NCBI RefSeq assembly: GCF_024807845.1
Contig: NZ_JANUEQ010000002.1
Coordinates: 310,001-374,000 of the forward strand
DNA: 64,000 bases
Reading direction: 5' to 3'
Origin: Klebsiella sp. BIGb0407
GTDB lineage: Bacteria > Pseudomonadota > Gammaproteobacteria > Enterobacterales > Enterobacteriaceae
In this document: in pieces, positions 38,878-48,854 of the stretch
How the letters are laid out: each line of letters opens with the position of its first letter
Position numbering within the stretch: position 1 is the first letter of the stretch
Position numbers and translations under genes: made by a program
The notes under the pieces: model-generated
What the model was told of the DNA's origin: nothing
Databases searched by the model: none
Seen by the model: the letters and a program-made list of their open reading frames with translations, nothing else

Positions 38878-40323
38878 TTAGAGTAAAGGTTGAATCGCTT
38901 TTCTCATGCCTTGCGCCAGAATCTCATCAACCTGAGTTGATACCTTATCGACCAGATTAGAATATTGACTGAGATTTATATCCCAGTGCTTCTCATTGGC
39001 GAGAACCTGGTTAACAAATTGATGGGTAGAAATATCTTTCCCAACCAAAGGCCAGGTTTGAGAGAAATAGGCCAGCCAAATGTCATCATCCTGTAATGGA
39101 TACGATTGTTCCTCTCTTTTGCCACGATAAAATACCAGTAATGCGGCTAAGGCAAAACTGAGTCGCTCAGAAAGGTGTCCTTTCTCTAAACCCGCCAGCA
39201 ATTGAGGCAACAGCCGCGTTTTAAATTTCGTCATGCCATTCAAAGCGATAGAGAGTAGCTGGTGTTTGATATAAGGATTCTGAAATCTTCCTGTCACTGC
39301 GCTGGCAAATTCACGAAGCTCTGATTCCGGTAAGTCTAAAACGGGAATAATGTCATCGCCGATCAATTTCTCAATAAACTGTCGGACATCCTCATCACAC
39401 ATTGCCTCGCCTACGGTATCGAGTCCGGATAGCCATGCTACCGGAACCATTGCCGTATGGGCGCCGTTTAGGATAGCGACCTTACGCTCTTTATAGGGTT
39501 TAATATCCGGGACAATATGGATATTCATTGGATGTTTATCGAGATATAGCTCTTTTGCCAGCCAGTCCGGTCCCTGAATAACAAATAAATAAAAATATTC
39601 CGCCGTATCCAGGAAACTATCTTGATAGCCGAGTGTTTCCTGTAATGCTTTAACTTCTTCTTTAGGGTATCCAGGTACAATGCGATCAACCAGAGTCGAG
39701 CAGAATGTATTATCACTCTCTATCCATGAAATAAATTCAGAGGATAGCGCCCATTCTTTGGCATAACGTAACACTAATTTTTTTAATGCCTCGCCGTTAT
39801 AGTCAATAAGCTCGCAAGGGATAATCACCCAGCCTTTATCAGTCTCACCATTAAAGGTATTGAATCGTTCTAACAGTAGGCGGGTCAGCTTCGCTGGATA
39901 ACTCACCGGAGGCGCATCATCCACGCGATCCCCTTCGTGATAATTGATACCCGCTTCTGTTGTATTAGAAAAAACAAAGCGGATATGTGGCGCACGGGCT
40001 AATGCCAGAAATGATTCAAATGACTGATAGGGATTAATTTCATTATTTACGCTGCGAATAACGCGAAAATCACTCACTTTTTCGCCATTATCATCCAGTC
40101 CACGAATGATAGTGGTGTATAGGCCATTCTGAGTATTTAATGATGGCGGAAAATCAGTATTAATCGGACGAACGACAGTTATTCCGGCATTAAACTGTGT
40201 ATTCTCATTGAGAATATCAACAGACCAGTCGACAAAAGCTCTTAAAAAATTGCCTTCACCAAACTGGATGATGCGTGTTGGCCAGGCATTTCCTGGGAAG
40301 TTTTCACGATTTAATATTTTCAT
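38878..40323 (-). CDS. uxaB: Tagaturonate reductase (D-altronate:NAD oxidoreductase)
   Basis: 481 residues, close to E. coli UxaB (483). It belongs to the mannitol-dehydrogenase family: [16 protein letters not shown] (about 18-33) holds the nucleotide-binding region, [17 protein letters not shown] contains the catalytic lysine and histidine, and [14 protein letters not shown] is conserved. It reduces D-tagaturonate to D-altronate. It follows lgoD after 14 bases on the same strand, so in this genome the two steps L-galactonate to tagaturonate to altronate are coded together, unlike E. coli, where uxaB is elsewhere. Altronate dehydratase is not in the window. Confidence 0.9.
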   Translation of the reverse strand: MKILNRENFPGNAWPTRIIQFGEGNFLRAFVDWSVDILNENTQFNAGITVVRPINTDFPPSLNTQNGLYTTIIRGLDDNGEKVSDFRVIRSVNNEINPYQSFESFLALARAPHIRFVFSNTTEAGINYHEGDRVDDAPPVSYPAKLTRLLLERFNTFNGETDKGWVIIPCELIDYNGEALKKLVLRYAKEWALSSEFISWIESDNTFCSTLVDRIVPGYPKEEVKALQETLGYQDSFLDTAEYFYLFVIQGPDWLAKELYLDKHPMNIHIVPDIKPYKERKVAILNGAHTAMVPVAWLSGLDTVGEAMCDEDVRQFIEKLIGDDIIPVLDLPESELREFASAVTGRFQNPYIKHQLLSIALNGMTKFKTRLLPQLLAGLEKGHLSERLSFALAALLVFYRGKREEQSYPLQDDDIWLAYFSQTWPLVGKDISTHQFVNQVLANEKHWDINLSQYSNLVDKVSTQVDEILAQGMRKAIQPLL

Positions 40324-40337
40324 TATAGAATCTTCCC

Positions 40338-41360
40338 TTAGAAGTGAATGACGCCTTTGATAAGATCGCGATTATTAATGACGGAATCTTCATACTGCTC
40401 AGCAAGGGTTGTGAATTCATAATGATGAGTCAGCATCATTTCAGCATTCAGCTTGTTTTCCGCCATCAGCCGGCCCACTTTTTGGAAGTCTTCCGGAGTC
40501 GCATTTCGGCTCCCCATCATGGTGGTTTCTTTCTTATGGAAATCAGGGTCAGAGATACTCAGATTACCTTTAAATAAGCCCACAAAGACAATGGTTCCGC
40601 CGTGACGGATCAGGTTCACCGCATTATTCATTGCGTGCTGATTTCCTGTCGCATCAATCACTTTAAGCGGAAGCGCGCCATCAAACTGCGCTCTCAGACT
40701 GGCTTCAAAATTCTCAGCAGAAGGATCGACGGTTGCCAGCGAAATATTGTTTTCAACATGCTGTCGTCTTACAGAACTGGTATCGGCTACTACAACATGA
40801 GCGCCATCGGCATGTGCAATCGCGGCAACACCGAGACCAATCGGACCGGCTCCAACAACCAGCACAGCTTCTCCAGGTTGCAGAGCTGCGCGCCTTACCG
40901 CATGGGCACTAATTGCAAAGGGTTCAATCAGCGCAGCGGCCTCCGGGGCAATACCTTCAACAGGCAGTAGATTACTAAAAGGGACATTTAAAAACTCTGC
41001 GAATCCCCCATCCTGGTGAACGCCAATAACGGAGATATTTTCGCAGCAGTTTGTTTTACCACTCAGGCATGAAGGGCATGTCTGGCAGGCAACATAAGGG
41101 ATAACCGATACTTGCTGACCCACTTTAAATGTCCCAGACTCACTGCCTAACTCAACTATTTCACCACAGATTTCATGGCCAAGAACTCTTGGATAACTAA
41201 AGAAAGGTTGATTCCCTCCCCAGGCATGAATATCCGTTCCACAAATACCCACAACTTTAATTTTTATCTTTGCTTCATTTTTTACCGGTGGATGTGAAAT
41301 TCTTTTTTCCCAGACAAGTTTTTTAGGTTCAGGGCAAACTAGCGTATTGTTCATCGACAT
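40338..41360 (-). CDS. lgoD: L-galactonate 5-dehydrogenase LgoD
   Basis: 340 residues, the length of E. coli LgoD (YjjN). A zinc-dependent medium-chain dehydrogenase: [12 protein letters not shown] and [13 protein letters not shown] contain the catalytic zinc ligands, [15 protein letters not shown] the structural zinc cysteines, and [12 protein letters not shown] the NAD-binding loop. It oxidises L-galactonate to D-tagaturonate. The neighbouring lgoT transporter and lgoR regulator make the assignment strong. Confidence 0.92.
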   Translation of the reverse strand: MSMNNTLVCPEPKKLVWEKRISHPPVKNEAKIKIKVVGICGTDIHAWGGNQPFFSYPRVLGHEICGEIVELGSESGTFKVGQQVSVIPYVACQTCPSCLSGKTNCCENISVIGVHQDGGFAEFLNVPFSNLLPVEGIAPEAAALIEPFAISAHAVRRAALQPGEAVLVVGAGPIGLGVAAIAHADGAHVVVADTSSVRRQHVENNISLATVDPSAENFEASLRAQFDGALPLKVIDATGNQHAMNNAVNLIRHGGTIVFVGLFKGNLSISDPDFHKKETTMMGSRNATPEDFQKVGRLMAENKLNAEMMLTHHYEFTTLAEQYEDSVINNRDLIKGVIHF

Positions 41361-41899
41361 AATACTTTCCTTTTGAGGAAGGGAAATTAAATAACTGACT
41401 GATAGCAGAAATGGTCTTCACATAATTAAAAGTCAGAAAATTAAATATCAGCAGTACCTCTCAATAGAGAATTGACTCAAAATCCGATCATATAAAAACC
41501 ATCTCATACAATTCCTAATTTCAGCGATACATAAGTGGATTAACACTTAGCAAACTCGCTTATTTCTTGAGGAGTAATTTCAGCCAAAAATAAAAAAAAC
41601 AGGTAAACAATCCCGACATCTGTGACTCAGCGCTCATAAATCCGTACAAAATGTGATTTTAAAAATATCTTACTAATATACAATGATTTTTTATTAATGT
41701 ACCGATAAAAAACAAGAAATCATTAACCGACGCACGATTCAATCAAATCGATGGAAGATAATTTTTTTTTCTCATTATCCTCGCTATCAAATGATTTCAT
41801 TCAATTCTTTAAATATGGATTCATTTACCGTTTCATCATGACTTAAATACATTAAGTTGATATTTTCTCTCAATGATACTGGATGAGAAGGAGTTTGAT
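41361..41899. other. Divergent regulatory region between lgoD and lgoT
   Basis: About 540 AT-rich bases with no gene. It must contain the promoters of lgoD-uxaB and lgoT. I see no convincing sigma-70 pair, CRP site, or ExuR/UxuR-like palindrome by eye. Confidence 0.4.
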
Positions 41900-43258
41900 G
41901 TGGATAGTATTGACAGTACCCTTACCCAAGACGGCAATGTTAAAAATAAAACTAAGACCAATGAAACTAACGAGGCTAAACAAGCGTTACCAGCGAAAAG
42001 TCAGCGCTTAAAAAAAATACAAATAACGGCGATGGTTTTATTATTCCTTGCCGCAGTTATTAACTATCTTGACAGAAGTTCCCTTTCCGTTGCGAACTTA
42101 ACCATACGTGAAGAGCTTGGCTTAAGTGCAACCGAAATAGGTATTCTATTATCTGTATTTTCCCTTGCTTATGGTATCGCTCAATTACCCTGTGGCCCTT
42201 TGCTTGACAGGAAAGGACCGCGTTTGATGTTGGGTATCGGCATGTTCTTCTGGTCACTCTTCCAGGCGATGTCCGGCATGGTTCATACCTTTACGCAGTT
42301 TGTTTTAGTGCGTATCGGGATGGGGGTTGGTGAAGCTCCTATGAACCCTTGCGGTGTCAAAGTCATCAATGACTGGTTCAATATTAAAGAACGTGGTCGT
42401 CCGATGGGCTTTTTTAATGCCGCATCAACGGTTGGAGTTGCAATAAGCCCCCCTATTCTTGCTGCAATGATGCTGGTTATTGGCTGGCGTGGCATGTTTA
42501 TTACCATCGGGGTAATGGGCATTTTCCTCGCAATCGGTTGGTATATGCTGTATCGCAACCGTGAAGACATTATGCTTACGGAAGATGAGCAATCTTATCT
42601 TAATGCTGGCACTGTCAGCGCGAAGCGTAATCCATTAAGTTTTGCCGAATGGCGGGGTTTATTTAAGAACCGTACCATGTGGGGCATGATGCTCGGTTTT
42701 AGCGGTATCAACTACACCGCGTGGCTTTATCTGGCATGGCTGCCCGGGTATCTGCAATCTGCTTATAATCTTGATCTGAAAAGCACGGGTATGATGGCGG
42801 CAATCCCTTTCATGTTCGGTGCTGTCGGCATGTTATTAAACGGCTATGTCACTGACTGGATAGTCAGAAAGGGTGTTTCACCGTTAAGAAGCCGTAAAGT
42901 CAGTATCGTTATTGGTATGGTCTGTTCCGCAATGTTTACCTTTATTGTTCCACAGGCGGAAACCTCGCTCTCTGCGGTATTATTAATTGGTATGGCTCTG
43001 TTCTTTATTCACTTTGCAGGGACCTCTGCCTGGGGAATTATTCACGTTGCTGTTGCATCCAGGATGACGGCTTCTGTCGGTAGTATCCAGAACTTCGCCA
43101 GTTTCATCTGCGCCTCTTTTGCACCTATCGTCACCGGTTTTATTTTAGATAAAACGAACTCATTCAATTTAGCCTTGATTATATGTGGCTGCGTCACTTT
43201 ATTAGGCGCTGTTTCTTATATTTTCCTGGTTAAAAAACCGATCATTGATACACAATAA
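41900..43258 (+). CDS. lgoT: L-galactonate MFS transporter LgoT
   Basis: 452 residues from the GTG at 41900, preferred because an AAGGAG site lies seven bases upstream and the length then matches E. coli LgoT (453). An ATG at 41873 gives 461 residues but has no ribosome-binding site. It is an MFS anion:cation symporter: NYLDRSSLSVANL in helix 1, QLPCGPLLDRKGPR after helix 2, and GVGEAPMNPCGVKVINDWF in the middle. It imports L-galactonate. A hydrophilic N-terminal ~35 residues precedes helix 1. Confidence 0.87.
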   Translation: MDSIDSTLTQDGNVKNKTKTNETNEAKQALPAKSQRLKKIQITAMVLLFLAAVINYLDRSSLSVANLTIREELGLSATEIGILLSVFSLAYGIAQLPCGPLLDRKGPRLMLGIGMFFWSLFQAMSGMVHTFTQFVLVRIGMGVGEAPMNPCGVKVINDWFNIKERGRPMGFFNAASTVGVAISPPILAAMMLVIGWRGMFITIGVMGIFLAIGWYMLYRNREDIMLTEDEQSYLNAGTVSAKRNPLSFAEWRGLFKNRTMWGMMLGFSGINYTAWLYLAWLPGYLQSAYNLDLKSTGMMAAIPFMFGAVGMLLNGYVTDWIVRKGVSPLRSRKVSIVIGMVCSAMFTFIVPQAETSLSAVLLIGMALFFIHFAGTSAWGIIHVAVASRMTASVGSIQNFASFICASFAPIVTGFILDKTNSFNLALIICGCVTLLGAVSYIFLVKKPIIDTQ

Positions 43259-43634
43259 TAACACAGTTTCTCTATAAATAATTTCATCAATAATCGGTAC
43301 GTACATAATATGTATGTACCTACGATATGACATTTAACCTTAGCTGCAATACTATTTGCTGAGCATTATATTTTTAATACTCAGCATTAGTAATAGATGC
43401 CTCATCAATATTCCGACTATTTAAAGCCAATCCCTGAAAACAATAATTAAACTAACAGCACCCTACTCACCTCAAGAAATGATTATATCACTTCAAACTA
43501 AGATTTAATTTTTTCTTATAAAGCAGTCCTGTTTTAGATGGCAGATAAGCTGACATCGTGCTAACGTCAGCATTCAGGCTATAACATTATTATAATAAAT
43601 GATATTAATATGCTGTGAGCAATAGGATACAACA
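43259..43634. other. Intergenic region between lgoT and lgoR
   Basis: 376 bases without a gene. It carries a 25-base near-perfect palindrome just after lgoT (43296-43320). The rest is AT-rich; lgoR has its own AGGA site. Confidence 0.5.
43296..43320. promoter_or_regulatory. 25-base palindrome downstream of lgoT
   Basis: GGTACGTACATA, a central A, and TATGTATGTACC form a 25-base palindrome with one mismatched pair. It lacks a T-run, so it looks more like a dimeric regulator site than a terminator. LgoR is the obvious candidate binder, though it is 315 bases upstream of lgoR. Confidence 0.45.
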
Positions 43635-44534
43635 ATGGCAAGATCAAAAAATTTACGCGCGAAGGTGATCAATCAGTTTCTGGACGCGATTCAGCAGCAG
43701 TATTTACGGTCGCCATTACCCTCGCAATCTGCACTGGCAGATATGTATAATATTAGCCGTACTACTGTTCGCCACGTTTTAGAGTATCTGGTAGAGAAAG
43801 GGATACTGGAAGATTCTGATAATAACCCTAAAATAATCAGAGAACCCAGTGAGGATGACTTTTTAGATATTCTTGTCGGCCCTACAGAAAAAAACAGTGA
43901 CGAATTTGAATCTATTTTCTATAGAATGATTCAACAACATATTCTGAAGCCTGGAAGCAACTTCACCGAACTGCAACTGGCAAAATATGCTCATGTACAT
44001 CCTACGGTTGTCAGAGAGTTTTTGTTGAAATTTTCACGCTATAATCTAATTGAAAATCAACATCGCGGCGTGTGGCATTTAAAAATTTTCGAGCAAAAAT
44101 ATGCTGAAGAACTTTTTGAACTCCGTGAATTATTAGAGACGTTTTCGCTTTCTTATTTTATGAAGCTTCCCCCAGAAGATAACCGATGGGTACAGGCAAA
44201 AGAATTACTGTTTCAGCATAAACAATTAAGAGACAGCGTTATCAATAATTATCGTGCATTTTCTGAACTTGATCGTAAATTTCATCATCTGTTGCTTTCA
44301 GCAGCAGATAACCGATTTGTTGAGCAGGCACTTGATCTTGTCACAATAATTTTTCATTTCCATTATCAATGGGATAACAAAGATTTGCGCGAGAGAAACA
44401 TTCTTGCTATCGAAGAACATATGATAATTTTAAATGCCATTATTAATCATAATGAACCGTTAGCCATGCAAGAGCTGCGTAATCATCTTAATACAGCAAA
44501 ATTATCGATGATTCGTTCTTTGAAAAAAAATTAA
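43635..44534 (+). CDS. lgoR: GntR/FadR-family regulator LgoR
   Basis: 299 residues. It has a first winged helix (LPSQSALADMYNISRTTVRHVL, about 28-49 split across the turn) and a second helix-turn-helix-like segment (FTELQLAKYAHVHPTVVREF, about 114-133), then an FCD ligand-binding domain with ELFELRELLETFSLSYFM. E. coli LgoR (YjjM) has the same tandem layout and activates genes for L-galactonate use. It follows lgoT on the same strand. The effector is likely L-galactonate or a derivative. Confidence 0.87.
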   Translation: MARSKNLRAKVINQFLDAIQQQYLRSPLPSQSALADMYNISRTTVRHVLEYLVEKGILEDSDNNPKIIREPSEDDFLDILVGPTEKNSDEFESIFYRMIQQHILKPGSNFTELQLAKYAHVHPTVVREFLLKFSRYNLIENQHRGVWHLKIFEQKYAEELFELRELLETFSLSYFMKLPPEDNRWVQAKELLFQHKQLRDSVINNYRAFSELDRKFHHLLLSAADNRFVEQALDLVTIIFHFHYQWDNKDLRERNILAIEEHMIILNAIINHNEPLAMQELRNHLNTAKLSMIRSLKKN

Positions 44535-44606
44535 CAGATATTCATTTCTTAAGTACAGGCGATAGAATTATTTCTACCGCCTGCGCGTCATACTTTACAG
44601 AGTCGC

Positions 44607-47600
44607 TTAGAAACCAATATTGAGTCTCAGATGAGCGCCGTTGTCGGTAACACCGCCACCGAACTGACCGCCATAGGATAATGACAGGTTCGCATTATCG
44701 GTTAGCTTTTTGCCAATTCCCGCTTCAACGCGTGCGCTGTTTTCTGCCAGCGGCGTTCCTGCCACATTAAAGCTGTCCGCGCTAATAAAGTGCAAACGTG
44801 CCTCTGGGTCGACATCACCAAAAGCATGACGCCAGCCGACGCTACTATTGACAGTCCATGCGCTACCCTCGGTACCGAAGCTACGTTCCAGACGTACACC
44901 CAGGGTAGAGAAAGTGGTATTCATTTTAATCGCATCACCGCCCAGTGCAGCAGCTCCGCCCGTTTCACTGAAGCCGTCGATCTTACTGGCGATATGCGCA
45001 AGTCCGGCAAAAGGCTCAATATTCACCACGTCAGTTGCAAACGTCATGCGTCCTTCACCAAAGACCTGGAGAGTCCGGGTATCCATATCTGCTGTTAATT
45101 TCTCATTCAGAGAACCGACTGTGACATCACGCTTCGCGCTGATATCCCCCCAGCTGCCTACTGTCCCCAGGGTCAGTCCTAACTGGTTATAGGTGTAATT
45201 TGCGTAAGCGCCCAACTGATAATTGTCGACATCTGCGGAGAAACGACGATCATTAACGTCAAAATCGCCCTTATCTGCACCGGCGAAGATACCCAGCATC
45301 ATGCTGTCAGATACCGTACCGTTAAAACCAAGCAAGAAACCATGACTGCGATATTCACTATCGGCAGAACCCTTAGCACCATCGGCATCATGGCGACCAC
45401 CGTAGGCACTGAGCCAGACGTTGTTATCCTGCGTGGTGCGTACCTGCTCTGTAACCGTATCGCTGACGGTCAAAGCACCGCGAGTCATGGCTCCTGCCAG
45501 AGAGGCATAACCTTCACCCGATAACGCATCAAACGCATATTGTGGTGCGCCTCTATCCAGCATGGCTACTGCGTTATACACCGCATTTCCCGACCCTAAA
45601 GACTCAACGGCTGTTGCGGTAGCAGCCTGGTTAGCGGTGGTCGCGACTTGAGCAAATGTGATGTCATTGCGTGCAAGTTGCATTGTGACGGCATTTGCGG
45701 TGTAACCCAGATTAGCATCGAGGAAAGCATAACGACTGGTTACGGCTCCGAAGGTGCCAGAGATCCCCTGGTCTGCGGTTAAAATGGTATAGGTTGAAGC
45801 TATGCGATAGTCACCATTCTGGCCGACATGTAACACTGAAGCATCACCCAATGTGGCGGTTCCGGTCACGGCAACCAAATCACTCTTATTCGTCTCAGGG
45901 TCAACTTCAACTTCATAAATGGCGCCATTGGTTAGCGTCAGATCTCCGTTCACCGTCAGGGTGCCAATCGAGTTACCCGGCGCCAGCGTACTGCCATTGG
46001 CGACGGTCAGATTACCGACGGTACCGCTGCCTGAAACGGTAGCGCCATCGGCGACAAACATTGAACCACCCAGAGAACCATTAACCGACAAAACGCCACT
46101 TGCCACCTGCGTGGTACCGGTAAACGAAGATCCATTCCCGGTATAGATCAGTTTAGCGAATCCGTCTTTACGTAACGTTCCGTGACCTGAAAGCGTATTT
46201 TCAAGCGTATCGTCAGCATTGATATCAAGAGCCAGCGTCGCGTTATTGACGATAGCGCCGGTACCGAAAGCCCGGCCATTAGTGCCCACCAGAGTTCCGC
46301 CCGACACAAGGGTACCGCCACTCCAGCTATTACGTCCTGCGAGTGTTAACGACCCGCTGCCTGACTTGGTGAATGAACCCGCCCCGCTGATGTCGTTGAG
46401 CCATAAATCAGCAGCAGAAAGACCACCCTCCGCAGCGTTCATCACGACAGTAATATCGCTATTGAATGCGCCGTAGCCATTGGCTGCCTTGAACAGATTC
46501 AAACGATCGTATCCCATGCCGTTATCCATTACGCCACCTGAGGCATTCGAGGTTGTCGCCAGAACGTCGCGCAACTGTTCTGCGGTAAGGTAGGAATAAC
46601 GTGTTTCGATCAGGACTTCGGCATTTTCCGGGACAACCACGGCTGCCGTGGTATCACCAATCGGGGTAAAGGTATCTTCGAAGGTGTATTTGGCGTAGAG
46701 CGCTTTATCAATCTGATACTGCCCGTAGGCTGCCTCTGCGTTGATACCGCTGGTATAGCATCCAGAGACAGTGCCTCCGCATTGCTCTGCGAAGAAGCTC
46801 TGCGCCTGATTATAAGCTTCCGCACGCAACGCAGGATTCGCAAGAAGATCCTGAATCGCGTAATAAGTGGCATGCATTCTGCCGCCAATCACATCCAGCG
46901 GCGAGTGAATACCGGTGACGACACGGCTGTAGCCAATTTCACCCGCACGCAGGATAAGATCTGAATATTGCTGTGGGATTGCATAGGCAAGACCGAAAGC
47001 GGAGAGATAAGCCGCGTTAGTATGTCCGCTAGGAAAACCACCATCACCGTTTCCGGTGGCGGGCACTCGGGCGACCAGAGATTTTTGCAGTACCCAGCTA
47101 AGATCTTCACCATCCAGAGTCTGGCGGAAAGGACGCGGGTAGTTGTATTTATTTTTAGCCGGAGTGGTGGATGCCGGGTAACGCACAGCCCCCACCAGGT
47201 CGACGACTTTGCCTAATCCGCTGGCCGCTGATCCCAGACCGTTTCCTTCATCACTCACTCGACTGCTGTATGCACGGTCCGGGATCCCCTCAACCGTGGT
47301 GAAAGCACCGGTTTCTGCTTTCAAAATACTGGCTAAGGGTCCAAGGCCTGCAATAACAGCATAATTAGCATCCTGAGCATCAAACTCAAAAGCCGAAATT
47401 TCTTGTGCCTGAGTGCGCACGCGAGCGATATCAATCACCGTCTGGACATTCTGACGAAGGACAGTTTCGCCAAGTGTTGTCGGGACACCGTTATCCCATG
47501 AGGAACCCGCAGTCCAGAATTTATTATAACCAGACAAAACATCAATCGCTGAGGTGGGTTGGGGCTCGGCCGCAGAGACACTCAGGGGTATCAATGAAGC

Positions 47601-47639
47601 AATTGTTGTCGCTAACAGTGCTTTAGTGGGGAATGCCAT
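44607..47639 (-). CDS. Autotransporter with a PAP2-type acid phosphatase passenger
   Basis: 1010 residues. A signal peptide (about 1-23, LIPLSVSAA) leads into a passenger of about 330 residues with the complete PAP2/class A acid phosphatase signature: KNKYNYPRP (K-x6-RP), FPSGHTNA (PSGH) and SRVVTGIHSPLD (SR-x5-H-x3-D). A beta-helical stretch of glycine-rich repeats with an autotransporter strand motif (GSFTKSGSGSLTLAG, LVSGGTLVGTNGRAFG) covers about 400-600, and the last ~270 residues are the outer-membrane beta-barrel, ending in NIGF. It would display a phosphatase on the cell surface. Cell-surface PAP2 autotransporters are known but not common. Confidence 0.9.
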   Translation of the reverse strand: MAFPTKALLATTIASLIPLSVSAAEPQPTSAIDVLSGYNKFWTAGSSWDNGVPTTLGETVLRQNVQTVIDIARVRTQAQEISAFEFDAQDANYAVIAGLGPLASILKAETGAFTTVEGIPDRAYSSRVSDEGNGLGSAASGLGKVVDLVGAVRYPASTTPAKNKYNYPRPFRQTLDGEDLSWVLQKSLVARVPATGNGDGGFPSGHTNAAYLSAFGLAYAIPQQYSDLILRAGEIGYSRVVTGIHSPLDVIGGRMHATYYAIQDLLANPALRAEAYNQAQSFFAEQCGGTVSGCYTSGINAEAAYGQYQIDKALYAKYTFEDTFTPIGDTTAAVVVPENAEVLIETRYSYLTAEQLRDVLATTSNASGGVMDNGMGYDRLNLFKAANGYGAFNSDITVVMNAAEGGLSAADLWLNDISGAGSFTKSGSGSLTLAGRNSWSGGTLVSGGTLVGTNGRAFGTGAIVNNATLALDINADDTLENTLSGHGTLRKDGFAKLIYTGNGSSFTGTTQVASGVLSVNGSLGGSMFVADGATVSGSGTVGNLTVANGSTLAPGNSIGTLTVNGDLTLTNGAIYEVEVDPETNKSDLVAVTGTATLGDASVLHVGQNGDYRIASTYTILTADQGISGTFGAVTSRYAFLDANLGYTANAVTMQLARNDITFAQVATTANQAATATAVESLGSGNAVYNAVAMLDRGAPQYAFDALSGEGYASLAGAMTRGALTVSDTVTEQVRTTQDNNVWLSAYGGRHDADGAKGSADSEYRSHGFLLGFNGTVSDSMMLGIFAGADKGDFDVNDRRFSADVDNYQLGAYANYTYNQLGLTLGTVGSWGDISAKRDVTVGSLNEKLTADMDTRTLQVFGEGRMTFATDVVNIEPFAGLAHIASKIDGFSETGGAAALGGDAIKMNTTFSTLGVRLERSFGTEGSAWTVNSSVGWRHAFGDVDPEARLHFISADSFNVAGTPLAENSARVEAGIGKKLTDNANLSLSYGGQFGGGVTDNGAHLRLNIGF

Positions 47640-48021
47640 GTGTGTTATGCCTTTATTTTCTTATGGATAAGGAAATTTTGTGCGGCACTGTAGCGATTTT
47701 AAATGACGAAACGGTGACATTATTATTTCAGTATTTGGCTATACCTATGAAAATACAGAGTTATATCCGTTTATCTGACTGTATGAATAATTTTTCGTCG
47801 CCTATTAAAGTATGAGTAAAAAAAGATAAGATCATTAATAGATATTATTTAATATAAATTACATAAACAGACAGTATTTATAATTCTATGATTTATTATC
47901 AATAAATACAGATGTAGCTGAAATAGATTAACGATATCATTCAGTTTATTTGATTATCTTTTTATAACTTTTAGCTATATATTAGATACATAATTTTAAT
48001 CCCTACAGGATAATTTATATC
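47640..48021. other. AT-rich divergent region between the autotransporter and the ankyrin gene
   Basis: 382 bases, very AT-rich, with no convincing gene. Short frames here are shadows or chance. It must contain the promoters of the two divergent genes; no clear boxes are seen. Confidence 0.4.
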
Positions 48022-48771
48022 ATGAAAAAATTAGCTAAGATTATGATATTACCTTTTATTTTCACCTCTTTCGCCTTTTCAGTACAGGCGGCAGAATTAA
48101 ATGCAAATAATCCTGATGGTTATAAGCAGTTTAAAATGGATTACTCTGAAATGGTTGATATTGCCAACCCTGACAAACTAAGCCATCGAATTTTTTATAC
48201 CAAGCCTTCAGAAGGGCCGGATGCAAAATGGTTTGATGCTGTCAAACAAGGTGACCTGGCGACAATAAAAAACATGGTAGAAAGTGGGCAAAATATTGAA
48301 GCTAAAGACAACGCCAGCCTCGGACAAACTGCGTTAGGCTGGGCTGCATTTATCGGATATCCCGAGGTAGTCGACTACCTGATAGCGAATAATGCTGACT
48401 TAATGGCTACAGATAAAGCCGATGTCAGCAATGCGCTTAAATCCGCAGGGTTGGGTAAAAATGTGGTTGTTTTTGATACTTTGTATAACAAACTTAAAGA
48501 TAAAGTTGATTTAAATAACCAGAGTAATGATACCCAGGGTGAGACAATATTGATTGTCGCAGCAAGTAATAACCGCGTCGATATCGTTAAATATTTACTG
48601 GATCATGGGGCAAAAACAGATTTAGTCACCACGGAAAAAGATAAAAATCATCCTGCTTACAACCAAAGTGCCTTCTCTTTTGCTTGTAGTAAAGGGAATA
48701 CTGAGACTGTCAAAATTTTACAAGAATATGGTGCCGTTAATCACCGTAACCATAAAGCGCAGTGTGAATAG
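48022..48771 (+). CDS. Exported ankyrin-repeat protein
   Basis: 249 residues with a signal peptide (about 1-24, FTSFAFSVQA). At least three ankyrin repeats are visible from about residue 72: GDLATIKNMVESGQNIEAKD, LGQTALGWAAFIGYPEVVDY and GETILIVAASNNRVDIVKYL, with a final NTETVKILQEYGAV. It probably acts in the periplasm through protein-protein contacts. Periplasmic ankyrin proteins are often paired with catalase or other partners; here it is divergent from the phosphatase autotransporter. Function unknown. Confidence 0.83.
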   Translation: MKKLAKIMILPFIFTSFAFSVQAAELNANNPDGYKQFKMDYSEMVDIANPDKLSHRIFYTKPSEGPDAKWFDAVKQGDLATIKNMVESGQNIEAKDNASLGQTALGWAAFIGYPEVVDYLIANNADLMATDKADVSNALKSAGLGKNVVVFDTLYNKLKDKVDLNNQSNDTQGETILIVAASNNRVDIVKYLLDHGAKTDLVTTEKDKNHPAYNQSAFSFACSKGNTETVKILQEYGAVNHRNHKAQCE

Positions 48772-48798
48772 CCATTATCCTGAAATGAGCTAAAAGAT

Positions 48799-48833
48799 AA
48801 GGGGAGCATGTTATACATGGCTCCCCTTTTTTA
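48799..48833 (+). terminator. Terminator after the ankyrin gene
   Basis: AAGGGGAGC (48799-48807) and GCTCCCCTT (48820-48828) form a 9-bp stem, followed by a T-run (TTTTTTA). It also serves as the end of the convergent oxidoreductase gene. Confidence 0.9.
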
Positions 48834-48854
48834 TTTAATTCCCTATTACAGCGA

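Noticed and set aside
47633..47815. 60-residue frame overlapping the autotransporter start on the plus strand
   Set aside because: It runs from the complement of the signal-peptide region into AT-rich intergenic DNA, with no supporting ribosome-binding site or family.
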